From Planctomycetota bacterium (GTDB lineage Bacteria > Planctomycetota > Phycisphaerae > WQYP01), in NCBI GenBank assembly GCA_021851715.1, contig JAJZCR010000019.1:1-56142 (forward strand): DNA of 56,142 nucleotides. Reading direction: 5' to 3'. Under the pieces are notes generated by a model. That model saw only the letters and a list, made by a program, of their open reading frames with translations. It made no database searches and was not told the origin of the DNA. Both the position numbers and the translations under genes were made by a program. Positions 1-8,075 of the stretch are shown in pieces. How positions within the stretch are numbered: the stretch's first letter is position 1; every line of letters begins with the position of its first letter.

Positions 1-106
1 CCGCCGCAGCCAGAATCTCCCTGGCGCTTTGGGCGATAACCGCGGTCAAAGCATCGCCGGCGAAGGGGGTTGGCAATGTCAGATTTTCGGTGATAATCTT
101 ATCCAT
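1..106 (-). CDS. N-terminal fragment of an unidentified protein
   Basis: An ATG at 106 on the minus strand is preceded by a good ribosome binding site (AGGAG, 8 bases upstream). The 35 visible codons read MDKIITENLTLPTPFAGDAL and on to the window edge without a stop. The start is therefore convincing, but the protein is cut off too early to name. It may be cotranscribed with the small reading frame upstream (154-336). No motif is visible. Confidence 0.6.
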   Translation of the reverse strand, partial: MDKIITENLTLPTPFAGDALTAVIAQSAREILAAA

Positions 107-153
107 GGTGGCGTACTCCTAAAAAAAAGAAAAGTTAAACACTTACATTTAGG

Positions 154-336
154 TTACGCCGCCTCTTTTACCCCGTCCACAACTTTAGATAGTATCTCCA
201 ATTTTGCCGTACCCAGGGATTGTAAGCAGTGTGTCCGAAATATGTTCCCGATTGGGGTGGTGACGGCCATGCCTTCCACGACTGACTTTTGCAGTGCCAT
301 ACAGAAACCATTAGCATGATTGGCGTTCAGGCTCAT
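154..336 (-). CDS. possible small protein, unknown function
   Basis: About 60 codons on the minus strand from an ATG at 336, ending 48 bases before the start of the partial gene at 106. The product is moderately amphipathic and ends in LEILSKVVDGVKEAA, helix-like and plausible for a real protein. An in-frame upstream extension to 417 looks non-coding (Cys/Arg-rich). The only ribosome-binding candidate is a weak AGG. I do not recognise a family. It could also be the decayed 3' end of a longer gene. Confidence 0.3.
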   Translation of the reverse strand: MSLNANHANGFCMALQKSVVEGMAVTTPIGNIFRTHCLQSLGTAKLEILSKVVDGVKEAA

Positions 337-452
337 GGTGGACCTGAATGGCTGCCCATTGCTTAACCTTTGGCACCGGCGGATGCACCTTGGAACGCAG
401 CACCCAGTGACGTGCATATCTCGGACGACCGGGGAAAATACACGAGGTACTC

Positions 453-1802
453 ATGCCCAATCAGCCGATTCAACTGCATCCCGAAAATGGTTGTTACCTG
501 CTATTTCGCGGCCGTCCGACGATCTTGATCGGTGCGGGCGAACATTATGGTGCCGTCATCAATGCTGACTTTGATTACGGCCGGTACCTTGACGAGTTGC
601 AAGCCTGCGGCCTTAATCAGACGCGAACTTTCTCGGGAACCTACCGTGAATTGCCGACGAGCTTTTCCATCACGGACAATGTCCTCGCGCCCGAGCGTTT
701 TCTATGCCCCTGGGGGCCCTGCGCTGACGCGGATGGGCAGCACCGGGACAAATTTGACCTGAACGTCTGGAACCCGGCTTATTTTGTGCGGCTGAAAGAT
801 TTCATCGCCGCCGCCGGGCGGCGCGGGATTGTGGTCGAATACGTGCTTTTCTGCACGAACTACAATGAGGCTCTGTGGAACGCCAGTCCGATGCATCCCG
901 CCAACAATATAAATTCTCTCGGCAATATCCCGGCCGCCGAGGCTTATACGCTGCGTCATTCGCGATTACTGGCCTTCCATGAAGCCTTTGTGCGGAAGGT
1001 GGTGCTGGAATTGCAGCCATTCGACAACGTCTACCTGGAGATTTGCAACGAGCCGTACTGGGGCCAGGTTGCCGACGATTGGCAGACGCGTATCACCGAC
1101 GTCATTGTCGCGGCCCGGGAGGGGCTCCCGGCTCACCATCTCATCGCACAGAATATCGCCAACGGATCCAAACGCATTGAAAAGCCTCATCCGGCGGTGT
1201 CCATCTTCAACTTCCACTACGCCCAGCCACCCGACGCCGTGGCGCTCAATGCCAGCCTCCATAAGGTTATCGCCGACGACGAGACCGGCTTCGCTGGCCG
1301 CGATGATGTGACCTACAGGCGCGAAGCCTGGGAGTTCATCCTTGCCGGGGGCGGCATCTTCAGCCACCTCGACTATTCATTTACGACACGGCATCCCGCC
1401 GGCGATCTGGTGGATCACGGATCTCCCGGTGGCGGCAGTCCGAAGCTGCGCCGCGAATTGAAAATCCTTCGCGACTTTATCGAAAGTTTTGACTTCATCC
1501 ACATGCAGCCCGCCAATGAGATCGTCCGGGGCGGCGTGCTCACCGCATATTTTGCAGGCGTGCCCGCCCGTGCTGGGGCTACGGTCCGGGTGCTCGCAGG
1601 TAAATCTTACGCGATCTACATCAGTGGGGGCGAAGCGGTGCAATTGAACCTGGAGCTTGCCGCTGGCAGTTACACCGTTGAGTGGATCAACACCTGCACC
1701 GGCCGGATCGATAAAAGCGAGCGTTTCGACCATCCCGGTGGATGTCGCGAACTATCTTCTCCGGCTTATACGCAGGATATCGCGCTGGCGATTCGTCGCT
1801 GA
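453..1802 (+). CDS. putative TIM-barrel glycoside hydrolase (GH5/GH140-like)
   Basis: A 449-residue cytoplasmic-looking protein with no signal peptide. The layout is that of a clan-A type glycosidase. EICNEPYW places a probable acid/base Glu at 200 after a beta strand, and ADDETGF places a probable nucleophile Glu at 277. Both are flanked by hydrophobic strands (VYLEI, VSIFNFHY). The last ~90 residues (from about 350) look like the small beta domain that follows such barrels. The substrate cannot be read from sequence. The start is supported by GAGG at 444-447, five bases before the ATG. It is transcribed away from the genes at 1-336, and about 290 non-coding bases follow. A DUF4038-like or cellulase-like assignment is equally possible. 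Confidence 0.6.
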   Translation: MPNQPIQLHPENGCYLLFRGRPTILIGAGEHYGAVINADFDYGRYLDELQACGLNQTRTFSGTYRELPTSFSITDNVLAPERFLCPWGPCADADGQHRDKFDLNVWNPAYFVRLKDFIAAAGRRGIVVEYVLFCTNYNEALWNASPMHPANNINSLGNIPAAEAYTLRHSRLLAFHEAFVRKVVLELQPFDNVYLEICNEPYWGQVADDWQTRITDVIVAAREGLPAHHLIAQNIANGSKRIEKPHPAVSIFNFHYAQPPDAVALNASLHKVIADDETGFAGRDDVTYRREAWEFILAGGGIFSHLDYSFTTRHPAGDLVDHGSPGGGSPKLRRELKILRDFIESFDFIHMQPANEIVRGGVLTAYFAGVPARAGATVRVLAGKSYAIYISGGEAVQLNLELAAGSYTVEWINTCTGRIDKSERFDHPGGCRELSSPAYTQDIALAIRR

Positions 1803-2008
1803 TCAAGCCTGAATCCGCGGCGGCGGGGAGGCGAGGAGCCAGAAGACAGGAGCTGACGCGGATTGGGCCTGGTTTACGCCGGAGTTTATCCCCCAAAAAT
1901 TGATTTTCGGATAAGAAACCCCTTGATGGTATTGCGTTTCGTGGGTTTTGGCGGGCGTTTTTCGGCGGACATTTGTGCCCATGTGCCAACAGCCGTTCTT
2001 GGGCTCAT

Positions 2009-2036
2009 TTGAGAAATCAGCCAAAACTGGTATATT
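2009..2036 (+). promoter_or_regulatory. sigma-70 type promoter for the small basic protein gene
   Basis: TTGAGA at 2009-2014, a 16-base spacer, and TATATT at 2031-2036 (the overlapping TATTAT at 2033-2038 gives an 18-base spacer). It lies about 60 bases upstream of the ATG at 2097. The rest of the gap 1803-2008 shows nothing that I can name. Confidence 0.5.
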
Positions 2037-2096
2037 ATGGCGGTTTGAATTCGGTCGATCCGATTCCAGAGCCTTATTACCGTGGAGAATTTTATC

Positions 2097-2402
2097 ATGT
2101 CGTTAGATCCTAGTTTGCGTGGAAAAAGCACCTTGGAACGCCACCGCAACGTCCTCAAACGGTCGGAGCGTATTGCCGTTCTGGAAGACCAGGAAAAATG
2201 GAGCCAGGAAAAGTCCTCCGTGTTTGCTCTGCTGAAGGTAGCCCATCGCAAAGCGTCGGCGGGTAAGAAGCCGGCGAAGACAGAAGCTGCTGAAGGCGCA
2301 ACGGTAGCCGCAGCTCCAGCGGGTGCAGCCGCGCCCGCGGCAACCGCAGCCAAGGCCGCGCCGGCGAAAGGTGCCGCACCAGCCGCCAAACCCAAGAAAT
2401 AA
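2097..2402 (+). CDS. small basic protein, PVC-group type (TIGR04137-like)
   Basis: A 101-residue protein. Residues 1-50 (MSLDPSLRGKSTLERHRNVL, then RSERIAVLEDQEKW and SSVFALLKV) match the pattern I recall for the short basic protein conserved in Planctomycetes and Verrucomicrobia, which is thought to be ribosome-associated. A long tail of Ala, Pro and Lys (residues 55-101) is an unusual extension, since family members are usually around 60-70 residues. The start at 2097 is chosen over the GTG at 2082 because GGAG sits 10 bases upstream of this ATG. It appears to have its own promoter. The role is not established; ribosome association is family knowledge, not seen here. Confidence 0.75.
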   Translation: MSLDPSLRGKSTLERHRNVLKRSERIAVLEDQEKWSQEKSSVFALLKVAHRKASAGKKPAKTEAAEGATVAAAPAGAAAPAATAAKAAPAKGAAPAAKPKK

Positions 2403-2543
2403 CCGCGGTCCACCCGTCACTGACCGCAGGTGGACCCCGCCGCTATAACCGCATGATGGGCGCCAAAACCAAAGCGCGAAGTGCGCGCATGTTGCGGACC
2501 GATTCCCACGCGACACAAACTCGCATTTCAATGGAATGTTGCC

Positions 2544-3224
2544 ATGGCCAAAACCGTCCCCGTACGCAGGCCACCCTTCATCAGCGCCAAGGCCTTGCTG
2601 GTCGCTCTGTTGGCACTGCTGTTAGGCCTGTGGCTGGGCAAGCACTTCACAACACCAACGATTGTTCATCTCGGGTCATCGGCAGCCATGCAGGTTTATT
2701 TTTCCCCCAATGGTGGAGCCACCCACGCGTTGACGGATGTAATTGACCACGCCACCAAAAGCGTGTTGGTGGAGGCTTATTCCTTTACCAGCCGCCCGCT
2801 GATCCGGGCGTTGGTACGCGCCCACCAGCGCGGGCTGAATGTGGAAATAATCCTGGATAAATCCCATTTGTTGAAAAAGAACTACCACACCGGGCGTTAC
2901 ACGCGTCATCCAAGCCCGGCACTGAAAGCCTTCTATACCGCCGGTATTCCTACTTACATCGACGCCCGCTATCTCATTGCCCACAACAAGGTGATGCTTA
3001 TTGACGGCCACATTATCTGCACAGGCAGCTTTAACTACAGCTACGCCGCCGCCAAATTCAACGCCGAGAATATGCTCATTATCCATAACGTGCCCGGCAT
3101 TTTCAGCCAATACCAAGCCAATTTTGAATTCCACCAACGAACCAGCCAAAGGTATCATCCGGGCTTGGTGCTGCGGCATGTGTTTCACTGGTCCGACCGC
3201 AGGCGGGCCAGTGATCTTAAGTAA
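2544..3224 (+). CDS. membrane-anchored phospholipase D-like nuclease
   Basis: A 226-residue protein with one N-terminal membrane segment (about residues 12-32, LLVALLALLLGLWLG) and then a single PLD-type domain. The catalytic HKD motif is HNKVMLIDGHIICTGSFNYS: His, Lys and Asp in the HxKxxxxD spacing followed by the usual GSxN. A single HKD motif per chain is typical of the Nuc/endonuclease group, which works as a dimer on DNA or RNA outside the membrane; substrate here is unknown. The ATG at 2544 is preferred over 2481 because the membrane segment follows it directly. It is probably not in an operon with cysC, which starts 206 bases later. Confidence 0.75.
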   Translation: MAKTVPVRRPPFISAKALLVALLALLLGLWLGKHFTTPTIVHLGSSAAMQVYFSPNGGATHALTDVIDHATKSVLVEAYSFTSRPLIRALVRAHQRGLNVEIILDKSHLLKKNYHTGRYTRHPSPALKAFYTAGIPTYIDARYLIAHNKVMLIDGHIICTGSFNYSYAAAKFNAENMLIIHNVPGIFSQYQANFEFHQRTSQRYHPGLVLRHVFHWSDRRRASDLK

Positions 3225-3371
3225 GCATGCACCTGGTGCGGCTGCAGCGACAGCGAACTTCACAGCCCGGCGGCTGGGGTAGTAAGATGCCGACAGGCCA
3301 AGAATAAGCCAACGGCCTTTGGCACCGAAATCAGAGGCTTGTTTTTCATCAAGCCATGGGGTAAAATAATA

Positions 3372-3405
3372 ATTGCATACTTAACCTGTAGGCAATGTAT
3401 GCAAT
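3372..3405. promoter_or_regulatory. perfect 9-bp inverted repeat upstream of cysC, possible operator
   Basis: ATTGCATAC at 3372-3380 is mirrored exactly by GTATGCAAT at 3397-3405, with 16 bases between. The repeat ends 25 bases before the cysC ATG. A separate 6-bp hairpin (GGCTTG / CAAGCC, 3336-3355) lies just upstream, with no T-run. The spacing of about 2.4 helical turns between half-site centres would suit a dimeric regulator. No known box (CysB, Cbl, CymR) is recognised. Confidence 0.4.
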
Positions 3406-3430
3406 AGCCTCGTGGCTATGGAGTGTACTC

Positions 3431-4054
3431 ATGATGCAGCCCAAGGCGAAAAATATCGTCTGGCATTCCACTGAAGTAACCCGCCAACAGCGCGCCGAAA
3501 TTTTCCGCACCGCCCCTTGCGTGGTCTGGCTCACCGGCCTTTCAGGGTGCGGCAAATCCACCCTCGCGGTGCAGTTGGAACAGCATCTTTTAGCCCAAGG
3601 CTACCCGGCTTATATCCTCGATGGAGATAACCTCCGCCACGGCTTGAATCGTGATCTGGGATTTTCCGCCGCCGATCGAGCGGAAAATATCCGCCGTGTT
3701 GGCGAAGTGGCCAAATTGCTCACCGATGCCGGTTTTATCGCCATCGTAAGTTTGATAAGCCCTTATAAAAAAGATCGAGCCGTGGCCCGCCAACTGCTTG
3801 GGCCGGGAGAGTTTGTGGAAGTGTTTGTAGACGCCCCGCTGGCAATTTGCCGGCAGCGAGATCCCAAGGGCCTTTACAAAAAGGCCGATGCCGCCATCGC
3901 TGCGGGCAAACCCATGATGATGACCGGCGTGGATGCGCCTTACGAACCGCCCGAGGCACCGGAGTTACACCTGACCACGGATCAACAATCCGTCGAGCAG
4001 TGCGTCCAGCAGATACGAGAGTATCTCTGGAATCATCAACGGTTGCTGCCTTAA
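3431..4054 (+). CDS. cysC: adenylyl-sulfate kinase
   Basis: A 207-residue cytosolic enzyme that phosphorylates adenosine 5'-phosphosulfate (APS) to PAPS with ATP. The Walker A motif GLSGCGKS is at residues 36-43. It is followed by DGDNLRHGLNRDLGF, the APS-binding signature, and by RAENIRRVGEVAKLL and FVDAPLAICRQRDPKGLYKK, all hallmarks of the family. Length is normal (about 200). The start at 3431 has GGAG seven bases upstream and is preferred over 3395. It heads a probable operon with the PHP phosphatase (39 bases downstream) and cysH. No ATP sulfurylase gene is in the window. Confidence 0.93.
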   Translation: MMQPKAKNIVWHSTEVTRQQRAEIFRTAPCVVWLTGLSGCGKSTLAVQLEQHLLAQGYPAYILDGDNLRHGLNRDLGFSAADRAENIRRVGEVAKLLTDAGFIAIVSLISPYKKDRAVARQLLGPGEFVEVFVDAPLAICRQRDPKGLYKKADAAIAAGKPMMMTGVDAPYEPPEAPELHLTTDQQSVEQCVQQIREYLWNHQRLLP

Positions 4055-4093
4055 ATAAAGAGGCCACGAAGCGTTCACTCAGCAAGGACTTAT

Positions 4094-5026
4094 ATGCCGC
4101 CTGCACCCTGCGTTGATTTACACAGCCATTCCACCGCCAGCGACGGTACATTGACACCAACCGAGCTGGTCAACGCCGCTAAACGGGCCGGCCTGGCGGC
4201 CCTAGCGCTTACCGACCATGACACCGGCAACGGATTACTGGAAGCCCAGGCCGAGGCGGCACGTATCGGCCTGAGGTTCGTGCCGGGGATCGAGATAACC
4301 GCCGAATTTCGCCCACCCGTGGCTATGGACATCCTCGGGCATTTTGTCGATCCGGTATCGCCGCCGCTTCAACATATGAGTGACCTGCTGATAGAAGCCC
4401 GGGATTCACGCAACCCTAAAATCATCGCGCGACTCAACGAACTCGGCTGCCCTGTCACCCTGGAACAGGCCCAGGCGATTGCCCGCAAAAATATTCCCGC
4501 CGGGCAACCCTTGGTCCTGGGTCGGCCGCATATTGCCCAGGCTTTGGTGGAGTTGGGCTGCGTGGCATCCGTCAAGCAGGCGTTTGATGTTTATCTAGGC
4601 TCCAGGGGGTCCGCCTATTTTGATAAGGCCCGCCTTACCCCGCGCCAAGCCATTGAATGCATTCACAACGCCGGCGGCCTGGCCACGCTGGCGCACCCGG
4701 TGCACCTGGGAATCGCCCACCCCACTGAACTGCAAACCCTGGTTAGCAGCCTGGTGGACATGGGACTGGACGGGATTGAAGTCTGGCATGCCGACCATCG
4801 ACCACAAGACAGCGAATTATTTGCGCGCATTGCCAGGCGCTACAATCTTGCTGTGACCGGAGGATCCGATTTTCATGGCCGCAACAAGCCCGATGTGGCC
4901 CTGGGCCTGGGCAAGGGCAACGTAGCGGTGCCGGTGGCAGTGCTCGACCAGTTCGAAGAGCGTTGGTGCCAGCGCAGGGGTACCGCCACCACACCGTCAT
5001 CGCCGCAACCACGGGAGACTTTATGA
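4094..5026 (+). CDS. PHP-domain phosphoesterase, probable pAp / 5'-nucleotide phosphatase (YciV/TrpH-like)
   Basis: A 310-residue metal-dependent phosphoesterase. PHP motifs: VDLHSHSTASDGTLTP (residues 7-22), ALTDHDTGNG (residues 38-47), a glutamate in GIEITAEF, and the C-terminal GGSDFHGRNKP. These supply the three-metal site of PHP enzymes. E. coli YciV/TrpH (RNase AM) removes the 5' phosphate from nucleotides such as 3',5'-bisphosphoadenosine. Its place between cysC and cysH, with its stop overlapping the cysH start by four bases (ATGA), makes removal of pAp left by PAPS reduction an attractive job. That is an inference from context; a general oligonucleotide-trimming role is the alternative. 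GGA lies just upstream of the ATG. Confidence 0.85.
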   Translation: MPPAPCVDLHSHSTASDGTLTPTELVNAAKRAGLAALALTDHDTGNGLLEAQAEAARIGLRFVPGIEITAEFRPPVAMDILGHFVDPVSPPLQHMSDLLIEARDSRNPKIIARLNELGCPVTLEQAQAIARKNIPAGQPLVLGRPHIAQALVELGCVASVKQAFDVYLGSRGSAYFDKARLTPRQAIECIHNAGGLATLAHPVHLGIAHPTELQTLVSSLVDMGLDGIEVWHADHRPQDSELFARIARRYNLAVTGGSDFHGRNKPDVALGLGKGNVAVPVAVLDQFEERWCQRRGTATTPSSPQPRETL

Positions 5027-5775
5027 GTCCATCGATTGATACATCATCCCCAGCCATCGCCCGGTTCGACCCGGAAAGCCTTTCTCAACGCTTTGCCGCG
5101 ATGGCACCATCCGACATTATCCGCTGGGCCGTGGATACGTTCGGAGATGGGCTGTTGATGACCAGCAGTTTCGGTGCGGAGAGCATGTGTCTCATCCACC
5201 TGCTGACGCGGGCCAAGCCGAACGTACGTATTGTGCTGGTGAATACCGGTTATTTATTTCCGCAAACTCTGATTTTTATGGAAGAAATGCGCCGGCGATA
5301 CGGCTTGAACGTGATGGAATATCATTCGCAGCATGACCCCTTGGTGTATCTAACCGTGCATGGCGAAACCGATCCACGGATGCGGCGCGATGTGGATGCC
5401 TGCTGCCGCGATAATAAAAATGAAGTTTTTGACCGTGCCATGCGTGAGTTGGCCCCGGCGGCCTGGGTTCGCGGCGTACGCGCCGATCAATCCGCCATCA
5501 GGTCCAGGATGAAAGTGGTGCAGTGGAATACCCGGGTGAACGCCTGGGCCATCTCGCCGCTGCTCAACTGGGACCATCGGCGTATTTTTGACTACATGAA
5601 GCACCATAACCTGCCGTTTCATCCGCTGTGGCCACAAGGCTACGTTTCCATAGGTTGCAACCCCGAAACCTGCACCAGCCCCGTTGCAGCCGACAGCGAT
5701 CCGCGCGGGGGGCGTTGGGGCGGCATGGATAAAAAAGAGTGCGGCATTCACCTGGATCAAGGTGCGGGAATATAG
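5023..5775 (+). CDS. cysH: phosphoadenylyl-sulfate / adenylyl-sulfate reductase
   Basis: A 250-residue reductase that converts PAPS or APS to sulfite. It has SSFGAESMCLIHLL (nucleotide loop), VRGVRADQSAIR and the catalytic Cys240 in KKECGIHLDQ. It also has the cysteines expected for a 4Fe-4S cluster, as in APS-type enzymes: the Cys127-Cys128 pair and a second pair at 212 and 217. The second pair is CNPETC, i.e. four residues between cysteines, where APS reductases normally have CxxC. CysC upstream suggests PAPS as substrate, so the enzyme may accept either. The start at 5023 (GGAG upstream) overlaps the PHP gene stop in ATGA, indicating translational coupling. It converges on the cardiolipin synthase gene one base away. 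Confidence 0.9.
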   Translation: MSPSIDTSSPAIARFDPESLSQRFAAMAPSDIIRWAVDTFGDGLLMTSSFGAESMCLIHLLTRAKPNVRIVLVNTGYLFPQTLIFMEEMRRRYGLNVMEYHSQHDPLVYLTVHGETDPRMRRDVDACCRDNKNEVFDRAMRELAPAAWVRGVRADQSAIRSRMKVVQWNTRVNAWAISPLLNWDHRRIFDYMKHHNLPFHPLWPQGYVSIGCNPETCTSPVAADSDPRGGRWGGMDKKECGIHLDQGAGI

Positions 5776-5776
5776 T

Positions 5777-7057
5777 CTACAGCCACCAGCGCATGCTCCA
5801 GGCGAGCATGGCCAAAAACCGTGTCCGCACGGAATAGCGGGCGACATCGGACAGTTGCACGCGCCGGCTGCAGTGTATTTCGTGACGGCAGATCCGCCGC
5901 GCCACGGCGGCGAACTTATCGGATCGAATCACCGCCATGAGTTCCAGATTGGTGTACAAACTGCGCGGGTCCATATTGGCGGAACCCAGAATTGTCCACT
6001 GCCGATCAATCACGATGAGCTTGGTATGCATCATACGAGTGGTGCGTTCGTGAATGGCAAAGCCGGCGCGCAGCAGCCTTTTGTATAAATACAGCGTGGC
6101 ATAACGGGCGATGCGCACATCCGGCCTGGCCGGAACTATCAGACGTACACGTATTTTACGGCTGCGCAGCCGGGTCAGGGCGAACATCACCCGCCCCACC
6201 GGAATGAAATAGGCCATGGCGATGACCACGCTGTGCTGCGCCCCACGCAGCATTCGCCGATAAACCCGCGGGGCCCGACTGAATTTCAAACCCGGACCAG
6301 AATCGAAAAAATGAATGGATTCCGCTCCCCCGGAAAGGTTCACCCGCCGATATGCCGTCGACCTGCGGGAAAGGTGCAGGCCGGTCGCGTGCGCCCATGA
6401 CCGCTCGAATGATTCGGCCAACTGCTGCTGCTGCGGGCCTTCCATGCGAATGTGTATATCACGCCATCCGGTCATAGGAGCGGCCCGGTCATCCAGATTC
6501 AGGTAACGCCAGTCGCGACCATGATCCACAATATTCATGCCGCCGAAATACGCACACCGGTCATCCACCACCAGCAGTTTGCGATGATCTCGCCGGTTGA
6601 AGATGGTGAAGAACCGCACCTTGCGCAGCGACTCCCACAGACTGTGGTAGCCATGCACCCACACGCCCGCTTCGCGCAGCATCGCGAAAAAAGCCAACGG
6701 GGTAGCCGTCGAGCCGACAGTATCATACAGCAGGCGGACATCCAGGCCTTGCCTGGCCCGCCGCATCAAGGCTTGAGCTATGGCGGTGCCGCTCGTGTCC
6801 TCGGCGAAAATATAGGTTTCCATCCAGATGCGATGCCTGGCCTGATCGATATCGCCAAGCATGGACTCAAATACTGCAGGGGCCTCGGTAAACACATCCA
6901 GACGGTGATCCGCCACGATCACCGATTCACGAATCGCCGCCGAAGATGAGGCGGACGCCCGCGACTGGTCATCAGAATCAATCAGACTCATGTTCAACAG
7001 TCCACACTCGCACCCGGACGGAAGGATATCCATCACCAGGTCGAGCGGTTCAACCAT
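5777..7057 (-). CDS. cls: cardiolipin synthase-type phospholipase D protein
   Basis: A 426-residue protein with two HKD domains. The first motif is HRKLLVVDDRCAYFGGMNI and the second HTKLIVIDRQWTILGSANMD. Two HKD motifs, basic character and the Gly-rich GSAN signature fit ClsA/ClsB-like cardiolipin synthases, which join two phosphatidylglycerols at the inner membrane. No long N-terminal membrane hairpin is seen, so it resembles the ClsB type. The start is not settled: Met codons at 7057, 7033 and 6991 are all possible, none with a strong binding site. It lies 19 bases after the cupin gene on the same strand and is probably cotranscribed with it and ndk. Confidence 0.82.
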   Translation of the reverse strand: MVEPLDLVMDILPSGCECGLLNMSLIDSDDQSRASASSSAAIRESVIVADHRLDVFTEAPAVFESMLGDIDQARHRIWMETYIFAEDTSGTAIAQALMRRARQGLDVRLLYDTVGSTATPLAFFAMLREAGVWVHGYHSLWESLRKVRFFTIFNRRDHRKLLVVDDRCAYFGGMNIVDHGRDWRYLNLDDRAAPMTGWRDIHIRMEGPQQQQLAESFERSWAHATGLHLSRRSTAYRRVNLSGGAESIHFFDSGPGLKFSRAPRVYRRMLRGAQHSVVIAMAYFIPVGRVMFALTRLRSRKIRVRLIVPARPDVRIARYATLYLYKRLLRAGFAIHERTTRMMHTKLIVIDRQWTILGSANMDPRSLYTNLELMAVIRSDKFAAVARRICRHEIHCSRRVQLSDVARYSVRTRFLAMLAWSMRWWL

Positions 7058-7076
7058 CGGCGCGCCGCACGCGACG

Positions 7077-7442
7077 CTATTTGGAACAGTCCACCGAACG
7101 GTGCACTGATGCGGGCACCAGGCAGATGAAAACCAGATTTTCGGTGCCCGTATTCACAAATTGATGCATCTCATTAGGTGGCACGAAAATAACATCTCCC
7201 GGTACAATCTCTCTCACTCCCTGCGCACTGAAAGCCGTTCCCCGCCCGCCCAACACCAGAATTTCATGTTCATAATCATGTTGATGACGTGGAGTATTGC
7301 CGCCCGGAGCCACGCTGAATTTGCGCATGGCGAAGTTCGGGCATTGATCCTGCGGACCAAGCAGCATCTGCATGCTCACTTTGCATGCTCCAAGCATGGT
7401 AACTGGAGCCGAAGGAACCGAGGGTGAACTTTTGATGATCAT
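7077..7442 (-). CDS. single-domain cupin protein
   Basis: A 121-residue small beta-barrel. Cupin motif 1 is PRHQHDYEHEILVLGGRG (metal-binding His-x-His and Glu) and motif 2 is PGDVIFVPPNEMHQFVNTG (third His). The start at 7442 has GGAG nine bases upstream; a longer in-frame extension to 7667 merely overlaps ndk in another frame. It sits 28 bases behind ndk. Single cupins of this size bind a metal and may be isomerases, dioxygenases or sensors; nothing here decides among them. Confidence 0.8.
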   Translation of the reverse strand: MIIKSSPSVPSAPVTMLGACKVSMQMLLGPQDQCPNFAMRKFSVAPGGNTPRHQHDYEHEILVLGGRGTAFSAQGVREIVPGDVIFVPPNEMHQFVNTGTENLVFICLVPASVHRSVDCSK

Positions 7443-7470
7443 CACAAGCTCCTGGCTGCCGCAGGGCCAC

Positions 7471-7941
7471 TTACTGCGGCTGGCCGCCGGAAAAATCGTA
7501 CACCCAATCGGAGGACGCCAATTTGTATTCCACCAGTTCCGTCCGCGAAAAAAAGCGGGCCAGTTCGGCCGCTGCCGCTTCCGGAGAATCGCTGCCATGA
7601 ATGAGGTTGAAACTGCTGGAAAGACCGAAATCTCCACGAATGGTGCCTGGCTCGGCTTTGAACCCAAACGTGGCCCCCATCATTTTTCGGGATACATCAA
7701 TGGCATTGTTGCCTTGCAGGGCCAGCACCACCACCGGCCCTCCGGTCATAAACCGAATCAAACCGTCGTAGAAAGGCTTACCCTTGTGCATGGCATAGTG
7801 TTCCTGCGCGAGAACGTGGGAAATTCGCATCATCTTCATGCCGATAATTTGCAGCCCACGGCGTTCAAAACGGCCGATGATGTTGCCGATCAGTCCACGC
7901 TGGACTCCATCCGGCTTTACAATGATCAACGTTTGCTGCAT
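7471..7941 (-). CDS. ndk: nucleoside diphosphate kinase
   Basis: A 156-residue enzyme that equilibrates NTPs and NDPs through a phosphohistidine. The N-terminal TLIIVKPDGVQRGLIG and the active-site NLIHGSDSPEAA (phosphorylated His) are textbook. The C-terminus is slightly longer than the usual 140-150 residues, ending DWVYDFSGGQPQ. AGGA lies upstream of the ATG at 7941. It is the first gene of a minus-strand run with the cupin and cardiolipin synthase genes. Confidence 0.95.
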   Translation of the reverse strand: MQQTLIIVKPDGVQRGLIGNIIGRFERRGLQIIGMKMMRISHVLAQEHYAMHKGKPFYDGLIRFMTGGPVVVLALQGNNAIDVSRKMMGATFGFKAEPGTIRGDFGLSSSFNLIHGSDSPEAAAAELARFFSRTELVEYKLASSDWVYDFSGGQPQ

Positions 7942-8075
7942 GGTTTATCCTGTCGAAATCCACTCGTTTCAGCCGCCGTTATATTACTCCATTGGCCTAT
8001 GATGGCAAGCTGGATTGTGACGGTCCGGACCGGCCTGGTTGATGCAACGCGGCGATCGCCGGCCACACCTTCGCC

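Noticed and set aside
3336..3355. hairpin upstream of cysC considered as a riboswitch or terminator
   Set aside because: The stem is only six pairs with no T-run and no conserved riboswitch core that I recognise.
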